Of a DNA stretch of 64,000 nucleotides, positions 37,906 to 46,720 are shown in pieces. Source of the stretch: Oryza sativa Japonica Group (Eukaryota; Streptophyta; Magnoliopsida; Poales; Poaceae); assembly GCF_034140825.1 (NCBI RefSeq), contig NC_089039.1, positions 28,780,501-28,844,500 of the forward strand. Reading direction: 5' to 3'. The stretch's first letter is position 1. Every line of letters starts with the position of its first letter. The notes under the pieces are model-generated. The model did not search any database. It saw nothing but the letters and a program-made list of their open reading frames with translations, and was not told where the DNA came from. Made by a program: the position numbers and the translations under genes.

Positions 37906-40518
37906 ATGCCGCCACCGCCAGCTAGAACCCACCCGAACCCTCCCCTCCTCCACCTCCTCGCCTCCCACCGCGCGCCGCAGCCGCTCCCGCTCACGCCGGC
38001 GCACGGCCACCTCCCGCCGCGGAAGCGTCCCCGCGGAGTCGGCTCCGCAGCGGCGCCGCCGCCGCCGCGTGCCGCCGCCTCCGCGGAGGCCACCTACTCT
38101 GACCGGAGCGCCGCGCTGCGGGCGCTCTGTAGCCATGGCCAGCTGGCGCAGGCGCTCTGGCTCCTCGAGTCCTCCCCGGAGCCGCCCGACGAGGGCGCCT
38201 ACGTCGCGCTGTTCCGGCTCTGCGAGTGGCGCCGCGCGGTCGACGCCGGGATGCGGGCGTGCGCGCGCGCCGACGCCGAGCACCCGAGCTTCGGGCTCCG
38301 CCTCGGGAACGCTATGCTCAGCATGCTCGTCAGGTTCGGGGAGATATGGCACGCGTGGAGGGTGTTCGCCAAAATGCCTGAGAGGGACGTCTTCTCCTGG
38401 AACGTCATGGTAGGCGGGTACGGCAAGGTGGGCTTCCTCGAGGAGGCGCTGGACCTGTACTACAGGATGCTGTGGGCAGGGATGAGGCCGGATGTCTACA
38501 CGTTCCCCTGCGTGCTGCGTACCTGCGGGGGCATCCCTGACTGGAGGATGGGGAGGGAGGTGCATGCTCATGTGCTTCGATTTGGTTTTGGAGACGAGGT
38601 CGATGTATTGAATGCTCTGGTGACCATGTATGCAAAATGTGGGGATATTGTGGCGGCGAGGAAGGTGTTTGATGGAATGGCCGTGACAGACTGCATATCA
38701 TGGAATGCGATGATAGCTGGGCATTTTGAGAATCATGAGTGTGAGGCAGGGTTGGAGTTGTTTCTCACCATGCTGGAGAATGAGGTACAACCGAATCTCA
38801 TGACAATAACCAGTGTGACTGTTGCATCTGGAATGTTGTCTGAAGTGGGTTTTGCAAAAGAAATGCATGGGTTTGCTGTAAAGAGAGGTTTCGCCATTGA
38901 TGTTGCATTCTGTAACTCGTTGATTCAGATGTACACCAGTCTCGGGAGGATGGGGGATGCAGGTAAAATATTCTCAAGAATGGAAACTAAAGATGCCATG
39001 TCATGGACTGCAATGATATCGGGGTATGAGAAAAATGGTTTCCCAGATAAAGCCCTTGAAGTTTATGCACTGATGGAATTGCATAATGTAAGTCCTGATG
39101 ATGTTACAATTGCAAGTGCCCTTGCTGCTTGTGCCTGCTTGGGGAGGTTAGATGTAGGCATCAAATTGCATGAGCTTGCTCAGAACAAGGGATTCATCAG
39201 GTATGTTGTCGTTGCTAATGCGCTCCTTGAAATGTATGCTAAATCCAAGCACATTGATAAGGCTATTGAAGTATTTAAGTTCATGGCTGAGAAGGATGTG
39301 GTATCATGGAGTTCAATGATTGCTGGATTTTGCTTTAACCACAGGAGTTTTGAGGCTTTGTACTATTTCCGGTATATGCTAGGACATGTAAAACCCAATT
39401 CTGTTACATTTATAGCTGCTCTAAGTGCTTGTGCTGCTACTGGGGCTTTGAGATCTGGTAAGGAAATCCATGCATATGTTTTAAGGTGTGGTATTGGATC
39501 TGAAGGTTATGTACCCAATGCTCTTCTAGACTTGTATGTGAAATGTGGCCAGACAAGCTATGCTTGGGCACAATTCAGCGTGCATAGTGAAAAGGATGTT
39601 GTCTCTTGGAATATAATGCTTTCTGGTTTTGTAGCTCATGGGCTTGGAGATATTGCTTTATCACTCTTTAACCAAATGGTAGAAATGGGAGAGCATCCGG
39701 ATGAAGTTACATTTGTTGCTTTATTGTGTGCTTGTAGTAGGGCTGGAATGGTTATTCAAGGCTGGGAGCTTTTTCACATGATGACTGAGAAATTTTCAAT
39801 AGTTCCAAATCTCAAGCACTATGCATGTATGGTAGATCTATTGAGTCGTGTTGGGAAATTAACAGAAGCTTACAACCTCATAAATCGAATGCCTATCAAA
39901 CCTGATGCTGCAGTGTGGGGAGCCTTGTTGAATGGATGCCGGATCCACCGACATGTTGAACTTGGCGAGCTTGCTGCAAAAGTTATCCTTGAGTTGGAAC
40001 CTAATGATGTTGCATATCATGTTCTTCTGTGTGATTTATATACTGATGCTGGCAAATGGGCTCAAGTGGCTAGAGTGAGAAAAACCATGCGAGAGAAGGG
40101 ATTGGAGCAAGATAATGGATGTAGCTGGGTTGAGGTTAAGGGAGTAACTCACGCATTTCTTACAGATGATGAATCACATCCACAGATAAAAGAAATAAAT
40201 GTTGTTCTACATGGCATATATGAGCGAATGAAAGCATGTGGTTTTGCTCCTGTTGAGTCCTTAGAAGATAAAGAAGTATCCGAGGACGACATCTTGTGCG
40301 GTCACAGTGAAAGATTAGCTGTAGCTTTTGGTTTGATCAATACTACACCTGGTACCACTATTTCTGTCACAAAGAACCGATACACTTGCCAGAGTTGTCA
40401 TGTGATATTCAAGGCAATTTCTGAAATTGTTCGAAGAGAGATAACTGTTAGAGACACTAAGCAATTACACTGCTTTAAGGATGGAGATTGTTCATGTGGA
40501 GATATAGGATATGGATGA
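37906..40518 (+). CDS. Pentatricopeptide repeat protein, PLS-DYW class, ECB2/VAC1-like, 870 aa
   Basis: An intronless 870-residue organellar RNA-binding protein. Residues 1 to about 60 are Pro/Ala/Arg-rich and look like a plastid transit peptide. PPR-PLS repeats follow (many blocks of the type VSWNxMIxGF and PDxVTFxxxLxAC) to about residue 690. Then come the E/E+ extensions (VWGALLNGCRIH, GCSWVEVKGVTHAFL) and a DYW-type deaminase domain with the HxE signature His800-Ser-Glu802 and the Cys828-x-x-Cys831 zinc pair. The protein ends in GDCSCGDIGYG and lacks the terminal Asp-Tyr-Trp. From memory, Arabidopsis ECB2/VAC1 (an accD and ndhF C-to-U editing factor) also stops near DGECSCGD and shares FPCVLRTCGGIPD, so orthology is likely. 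The predicted role is site-specific C-to-U editing of plastid transcripts. Confidence 0.9.
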   Translation: MPPPPARTHPNPPLLHLLASHRAPQPLPLTPAHGHLPPRKRPRGVGSAAAPPPPRAAASAEATYSDRSAALRALCSHGQLAQALWLLESSPEPPDEGAYVALFRLCEWRRAVDAGMRACARADAEHPSFGLRLGNAMLSMLVRFGEIWHAWRVFAKMPERDVFSWNVMVGGYGKVGFLEEALDLYYRMLWAGMRPDVYTFPCVLRTCGGIPDWRMGREVHAHVLRFGFGDEVDVLNALVTMYAKCGDIVAARKVFDGMAVTDCISWNAMIAGHFENHECEAGLELFLTMLENEVQPNLMTITSVTVASGMLSEVGFAKEMHGFAVKRGFAIDVAFCNSLIQMYTSLGRMGDAGKIFSRMETKDAMSWTAMISGYEKNGFPDKALEVYALMELHNVSPDDVTIASALAACACLGRLDVGIKLHELAQNKGFIRYVVVANALLEMYAKSKHIDKAIEVFKFMAEKDVVSWSSMIAGFCFNHRSFEALYYFRYMLGHVKPNSVTFIAALSACAATGALRSGKEIHAYVLRCGIGSEGYVPNALLDLYVKCGQTSYAWAQFSVHSEKDVVSWNIMLSGFVAHGLGDIALSLFNQMVEMGEHPDEVTFVALLCACSRAGMVIQGWELFHMMTEKFSIVPNLKHYACMVDLLSRVGKLTEAYNLINRMPIKPDAAVWGALLNGCRIHRHVELGELAAKVILELEPNDVAYHVLLCDLYTDAGKWAQVARVRKTMREKGLEQDNGCSWVEVKGVTHAFLTDDESHPQIKEINVVLHGIYERMKACGFAPVESLEDKEVSEDDILCGHSERLAVAFGLINTTPGTTISVTKNRYTCQSCHVIFKAISEIVRREITVRDTKQLHCFKDGDCSCGDIGYG

Positions 40519-42215
40519 AAAACTTATAGAAAGAGGGCTGTATAACAATACAAGATGTGGCCATGCATTATTATGCATCTGCTGCAAGCACTGCTACAGA
40601 AATCCTTTGCAACAACAGTTATTAACCACGTCTAACAATACAAATACTCACTAGCAGTTTGGATATAGGCATATAGCAAGAAGCCCCAGCAACCCTGCAT
40701 GGATCAACAAAGTTAAAATTTTCAGTTATATGTATTAGGTTTGTGCAAGTATTCAGCTTGGTACATGACAAAAAATGTTGAAAATCTAGCTCAGATACTG
40801 GCACTCCAGCTTTTGTCATTTCTTATTGCACAGAAGGTATTGTCTTTTCGGCTCTATTTGTTGGATCACAAGGAGATCCTTTATTGTTTCTCTTACATTT
40901 TTAGTGTTTCTTCCTTGCAGTCCCCTTAAGTGGTGCTTCATGCAGATGATCTTTGCGTCCAATAATGTCCAAAAGAAATATCCAAGTAAGATTAGTTTTA
41001 CAGTGAGAATATTGTAGCTTTTGTATGCTACTACCTCCTTCCCTAAATATATGACGTTGGTTAGAACTAACCAGCATCATACAAAAAAGACACGGAGGGA
41101 GTTTTTTGTTAAATAGGAGTAACAACGCTGTAATGGTTGTCAGTGTCAACTATAGGGCTAAAGAATTTTGCCTGTTCCATGTTAGTGATAGTGAATATAT
41201 GTAACTAGAGATATTGGCAAAATAGCATGTGTTAGTGCTTCTTTAAAATCTTTCTACATTCACACATATAACACCGGTATAGCTGGCATAGAAATTGATT
41301 TACAGGATGTATTTGAAGGATTCTTTTGCAGGAAATTCACAGAACAATTCAATTTCAGCTTTCTAAACAGGTGTTAAAAGTGCCCTGCCTCCTACTTCGA
41401 AAGATACTACAAGAGTGCTTGACTTCCTAGCTCCAAGGGAACGATATGCATGGTTATCTTGGCGTCATTACTAGTTTACTACAAGACCCAAACTGGCCAA
41501 GGTCCAAGGGCTCTTTCCTGCTTGGAACAAACTACGAACGCAAAAACTCAGCTCCTACTTTCCCCACTTTTTTTTTTTTGACTGAGCGTTTTGTACAAGA
41601 CTGTTAATCTGGAATTTTAAGTTTGTTTGCACCCTTGGGCCTTGGCCTTGTATGCTTGTATTCTTGGCTAAGCAATGTGGGACTAAAACCACACTCTCTC
41701 GTATGCTCGTGGATGTTCATGACTGAAAATTCACGTATGTTGTGTAGATACAATTTTGTGTAGGACATGTCCGCCTACTGCATTTTTTTTTGGTGCAGTA
41801 TGTGTTTTTTCTCTCGAAATGAGTAGATCTCTTGTGCTGCCTTTTTTCAGGAACGTGTTGCACTTTTTCATGCCCTACAGTTTTTCTTTTAAAGTTTTTG
41901 AACAAATGTATATGTGCTTATCGTTTCTGCAGTGGGAAATGTGTTATGTGCAGAGTTTGTGCACAGATGTGCAAGGTAAAAATGATCTAGTGAATATGTG
42001 CAGAACATTTTATGTCAAATTTGCAGAAACATTTTGAGTGAAGTGTGCAGAACATTTTGTGTGAAAATATGGATGGACATATTCAGATGTATCTTTTGTG
42101 GGTGAAAATGTGCATATGTGTTTTCTATGGAAATGCACAGATGTTTTCCTTTTGAATGGGAAAGTGCACATATGTATTTTCTTTGTATGAGAATGGTGCA
42201 TCAATAATGTGTGGA
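40519..42215. other. PPR 3' flank and AT-rich spacer
   Basis: Contains the short Stowaway-like remnant at 41031-41101 and otherwise no recognisable feature. From about 41900 the sequence becomes rich in TGTGCA and TTTTCTTT words, leading into the hairpin at 42216. Confidence 0.4.
41031..41101. mobile_element. Short Stowaway-like remnant (71 bp)
   Basis: It begins CTACCTCCTTCCCTAAATA after a TA and ends CACGGAGGGAG. The interior is much shorter than in intact copies, so this is probably an internally deleted element. No right-hand TA remains. Confidence 0.5.
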
Positions 42216-42328
42216 TTGTGCAACGAAAATGTGCAAACTTTTTTGGATATGCGCAACTATGCAATGGAATGTGCAGTTGCCATAGTTGAGCATATCCAAA
42301 AAAAAGTCTGCACATTTTCATTGCACAA
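42216..42328. repeat. Near-perfect 47 bp inverted repeat with 19 bp loop
   Basis: The left arm 42216-42261 and the reverse complement of 42281-42328 agree at almost every base (TTGTGCAA.GAAAATGTGCA.ACTTTTTTGGATATG...AACTATG). There are about three mismatches and a two-base length difference. RNA from either strand would fold into a long hairpin. No flanking ORF or transposon signature was found. Confidence 0.8.
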
Positions 42329-43119
42329 GATAGAAATGTGCACTTGTGCAATGTAAATGTACAAACATTTTTATGTGTAGATGCATTTTAAAAAAATAGT
42401 AATGTGACGTGTATTTTGTCTTTATGGAAATACGAATTTTCATGAAAGATGAATAGATATTTTTTGCAATTATAAAAATTACATCTTTTTTTATGTTATC
42501 TGCAATATAAATTTCCACGAAAATGCACTCGTATTTATTTTTGTATGGAAATATGCAAATATGTTTTCTTTTTGCAATCGTGCAAATATATTTGTTTGGA
42601 ATAGAAAAGTGCAAATATAATCTTCCCTCTAAATTAGAAAATATTTTTTTAATTATAAAGCTATGTGGTAATAACATTTTTAGTAAATGCAAATCTATAC
42701 CTTTTGTATAGTTGCAACTCATTGCATCCTAAAGTTTAATATGCAAAAATGCTACATTATTATTCACTAATATATTATATTACAATACGATATTATCATG
42801 TGCATTAGAGAGTACAGTGCACTACTTTCTCTGTAAAGCAAACAAGAAAACAACAATCAATCATGAGGATGAAACTGCCTTTTTGGACAAAGGGAGTTCA
42901 AAAATCACAAAGCACAATGAATTGTTTTGATATGTGTGGGGTTTGTAGCCAGTTGCTGAAAATCGGTTTCCTAATTATCTTCTAAATTTAACATAGTAAT
43001 CAATGTGATATTTATTATACATTTCACAAAATCTCAAAGATCTCCTATGTACATAGTAATTAATTATTTATACGCTAATGGCTCACCAACACAGCCTTAT
43101 GCTCTTACACTCGCCAAGC
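42329..43119. other. AT-rich spacer
   Basis: Low-complexity A/T-rich DNA with no gene, RNA or transposon signature that I can support. Confidence 0.4.
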
Positions 43120-44560
43120 ATTAGTTAGAAAACGAGAAAAAAATCAAAATTAATTCTAATATTAAATTCTAAATTCAAAGTTGGCTACAACTAATAAACC
43201 TGTGACTCAAATAAGTATATCGTAATTGTCCGTATCCTAAGATATGATATACGACATAGTCTATAGCCCGTTTTAAAAGCTACTGATATGCTCAAGCCAA
43301 AGATATGATAGAATTCAATGCTAAATAAACATCCATTATGACATGGGTTTTTCTAGTTTGGAAAAATCAATTATATTGATTCTAAAGTTAAATTCTAAAT
43401 TCAAAGTTGGCTCCAACTTATAAACCCGTCGCTCAAACAAGTAGATCGTAGTTGTTGGTATTCAAAGATATATCACGGTTATCTTCTTCACATGCATGGT
43501 GTAGGTCACGCCCGCTTTAAAAGCTAGTATGCTCATGCCAAAGATACGATGAAATTCGATGTAGTTTTTTTTTCTAGTTTGTAGAAATCAATTTTATATT
43601 GATTATAAAGTTGAACTCTAAAATTCAAAGCTGGTTATAACTTATAAACCCATGGCTCAAACAAGTAGAGTGTAATTATTGGTATCTAAAGATATGATAT
43701 TCATGGTCATCTTCCTCACACGCACGATATAGGTTACTCCCGCTTTAAAAGCTAGTGATGTGCTAATGCGAAAGATACAACGAAATTCAATGTAGTAGAA
43801 CATCCGTTACGAATACTGATTTTTTTTCTAGTCAAAAGAATTCAATTATGTTATTCTATAGTTAAATTCTAAAATTCAAAGTTGTCTATAACTTATAAAC
43901 CCGTGGCTCAAACAAGTAGATCGTAATGGTTGTAATTCAAAGGTACGATATGCATGGTCAACTTCCTCGCACGCACGGTATAGGTTACTCCCGCTTTAAA
44001 AGCTAGTGATGTGCTGATGTGAAAGATACGACAAAATTCAATGTAGTAAAACATCCGTTACGAATACTGATTTTTTTTCTAGTCAAAAGAACAATTATGT
44101 TATTCTATAGTTAAATTCTAAAATTCAAAGTTGTCTATGCGGCTCAAACAAGTAGATCGTAATGGTTGTAATTCAAAGGGATGATATGCATGGTCAACTT
44201 CCTCGCACGCACTGTATAGGTTACTCCCGCTTTAAAAGCTAGTGATGTGCTGATGCGAAAGATCCGACGAAATTCAATGTAGTAAAACATCCGTTATGAA
44301 TACTGATTTTTTTTCTAGTCAAAAGAATTCAATTATATTATTCTATAGTTAAATTCTAAAATTCAAAGTTGCCTATAACTTATAAACCTATGGCTCAAAC
44401 AAGTAGATCGTAATGGTTGTAATTTATAGATACGATATGCATGGTCAACTTTCTCGCACGCACGGTATAGGTTACACCTGCTTTAAAAGCTAGTGAAATT
44501 CATTATGAATACTATCATTCATTTTTTAGTCTTTAGAAATTAATTATACAGATTCATAGT
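43120..44560. repeat. Tandem array of six ~225-250 bp units (plus a partial seventh)
   Basis: The anchor TTCAAAG(T/C)TG recurs near 43172, 43398, 43623, 43873, 44122 and 44361. A second anchor, GCTTTAAAAGCTAGT, recurs near 43270 (diverged), 43511, 43741, 43991, 44229 and 44480. Units share TCAAACAAGTAGATCGTA and CATGGTCA.CTTCCTC blocks. The last three or four units are most alike, so amplification was probably stepwise. The array is non-coding and ends about 600 bp upstream of the GRAS gene. Confidence 0.88.
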
Positions 44561-45018
44561 TGCATGGCTTGTGCGGTATTGCCCGCATATCACCTTCATT
44601 CTCAATGTCTAATAAAACAACTAAATTCCATGATTTTCACTTAAACCAATTAATCTATCCTCTTCATCTTCTCTTTTCTTTTAAGGAACATCAAAATTTT
44701 TTCTCTCAAAAAACCTCCTCAAATTTCTCATTCCTTAGATGCCACATTTCACTCCAGTGCAAAACAACACGCATGTTGAATCACTTATGCAACATATATA
44801 GCATAGTAGTATGAAACAAAAAAATTCCATCCCTTTTGGCATCCAACAAGGCAAGATAAACCAAGCCAAAAATCAAAAGGAGAAAGGAGAAAAAGGGAAA
44901 TTCAGCACAAATAAATGGCACACACACGAGGGGCAGCCAGCCATCCAGCCATCTTGCACAAATCCAGGCGTTAATGTGTATCCCCACCCCACCCCCTCCC
45001 CTCCACCACCTCCCTGTA

Positions 45019-45080
45019 CACGTGTCCCGAGCCACGTCATCTGCACCACGCTCCCCGCTCCTCTCCTCCCCCTATAAAAA
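45019..45080 (+). promoter_or_regulatory. Core promoter of the GRAS gene: G-box and TATA
   Basis: The palindromic G-box CACGTG at 45019-45024 is followed by CCACGTCATC at about 45032-45041 and TATAAAAA at 45073-45080, about 100 bp before the ATG at 45178. G-boxes bind bZIP and bHLH factors (established knowledge). Which factor acts here is unknown. Confidence 0.65.
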
Positions 45081-45177
45081 CCCCGCCTCGGCGAGAGCGA
45101 CCACCCATTCCACCAAACCAAGCCAAGCAAGCCTCACACCCTCGCCCGCGTCGTCTTCCTCCTAGCCGCCGTCGCGC

Positions 45178-46680
45178 ATGGCTCAGTTCGGCGGCTTCGG
45201 TGGCTGGTCCGCCATGGACGTTGCCGCTGCCGCCGCCGCTGCTCTGGGCAACGTCAGCGGCGCGGTGTACCACGCCGATCCTGCTGCTGCCGTGTACGCG
45301 TCTCTAGTCCCTGGCATGGCTGTGGTCCCCGGGCGTGCTCCGCCGTCCGCCGTGCAGATCGAGGCGGCGAGGCGGTGGAAGGAGCTGGAGAAGATGGCCC
45401 TGCGGTCGGTGAATCTCATGGTGACGTGCGCCGGCGCCATCCAGGCGGGCGACTACGCGGCGGCGGCCGGGAGCCTGTCCGACGCGCGCGAGATCTTCGC
45501 CAAGATGCCCACCACCCGCACCGGGATCGGCCGCGTCCTCACCCACTTCGCCGACGCGCTCGCCGAGCGCCTGTTCCCGGCGTTCCCGCAGTCCGCGCCG
45601 CCGCCGCCCCCGCCACGCGGGGAGCAGCGCGAGCTCTTCCGCGGGTTCTACGAGGCGGGGCCGTACCTCAAGTTCGCCCACCTCGCGGCGAACCAGGCCA
45701 TCCTCGAGGCGTTCGAGGGGTGCAACAGCGTGCACGTGATCGACTTCGCCCTCACCGATGGCATCCAGTGGCCGTCGCTCATCCAGGCCTTGGCCGTCCG
45801 CCCCGGCGGCCCGCCGTTCCTCCGCATCACCGGGATCGGCCCCCACGCCGCCGGCAACCGCGACGAGCTCCGCGACGTGGGCCTCCGCCTCGCCGAGTTC
45901 GCGAGATCTTGCAGCGTCCCCTTCGCCTTCCGCGGGATCGCCGCGGACCAGCTCGACGGGCTCCGCCCGTGGATGTTCCAGGTCGCGCCCGGCGAGGCCG
46001 TCGCCATCAACTCCGTGCTCCAGCTCCACCGCCTCCTGGTCGACCAGGACGCCGCCGCCGCGGCGTCGTTCCCGGCGCCCATCGACGGCGTGCTCGACTG
46101 GGTCGCGTCCATGAACCCCAGGGTCTTCACGGTGGTCGAGCAGGAGGCGGATCACAACAAGTCGTCGCTGCTCGAGAGGTTCACTAACTCCCTCTTCTAC
46201 TACGCCTCCATGTTCGACTCGCTCGAGGCTATCAGCCGCCATGGCGGCGGCGACGGGGCGGGCAACCCGCTCGCCGAGGCGTACCTGCAGGGGGAGATCG
46301 CCGACATCGTGAGCCGCGAGGGGAGCAGCCGGGTGGAGCGCCACGAGCAGATGCCGCGGTGGGTGGAGAGGCTGCGGCGCGGGGGGATGACGCAGCTGCC
46401 GCTCGGCGCCACCGGCCTCTGGCAGGCGGCGATGCAGCTCCGCGAGTTCTCCGGCGCCGGCTTCGGCGTCCAGGAGAACGGCGGCTTCCTCACGCTCACC
46501 TGGCATAGCCAGAGGCTGTACTCGGCGTCGGCGTGGCGCGCGACCGCGGGGAAGAAGATGACGATGATGGCTAGCGGCGCCGCCGACGCCATGGAGGAGA
46601 GTCAGAACAGCAACACCAACGGCGGCGGCGGCGGAAGCAGTGGTGGTGGCCATGGTGCTCTCAACCAAATCATGCAGTGA
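45178..46680 (+). CDS. SLRL2: GRAS transcriptional regulator, SLR1-like without DELLA domain (SLRL2), 500 aa
   Basis: An intronless 500-residue GRAS protein. Only about 65 residues precede the GRAS domain and they carry no DELLA or TVHYNP motif. The GRAS domain then runs in order: leucine-rich region I (about 70-135), VHIID-type motif VHVID at 185-189, second leucine-rich part, the PFYRE-equivalent region with QGEIADIVSREG, and a SAW region ending YSASAW (Trp453). The rest is a Gly/Asn/Ser-rich tail. From memory, rice SLRL1 and SLRL2 are DELLA-less relatives of SLR1. SLRL1 overexpression represses gibberellin responses, and without DELLA such proteins should resist GA-induced degradation. Identity as SLRL2 rests on this resemblance and the chromosome 5 gene order. 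Codons are extremely GC-rich. Repeat arrays lie on both sides. Confidence 0.88.
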   Translation: MAQFGGFGGWSAMDVAAAAAAALGNVSGAVYHADPAAAVYASLVPGMAVVPGRAPPSAVQIEAARRWKELEKMALRSVNLMVTCAGAIQAGDYAAAAGSLSDAREIFAKMPTTRTGIGRVLTHFADALAERLFPAFPQSAPPPPPPRGEQRELFRGFYEAGPYLKFAHLAANQAILEAFEGCNSVHVIDFALTDGIQWPSLIQALAVRPGGPPFLRITGIGPHAAGNRDELRDVGLRLAEFARSCSVPFAFRGIAADQLDGLRPWMFQVAPGEAVAINSVLQLHRLLVDQDAAAAASFPAPIDGVLDWVASMNPRVFTVVEQEADHNKSSLLERFTNSLFYYASMFDSLEAISRHGGGDGAGNPLAEAYLQGEIADIVSREGSSRVERHEQMPRWVERLRRGGMTQLPLGATGLWQAAMQLREFSGAGFGVQENGGFLTLTWHSQRLYSASAWRATAGKKMTMMASGAADAMEESQNSNTNGGGGGSSGGGHGALNQIMQ

Positions 46681-46720
46681 AGAAGAGGGATGTTTGGGTT
46701 TCGAAGTTTATGTGGGGGAA

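Noticed and set aside
45304-46668. 454-codon open frame on the minus strand
   Set aside because: It is the antisense shadow of the GRAS gene, with no protein family resemblance.
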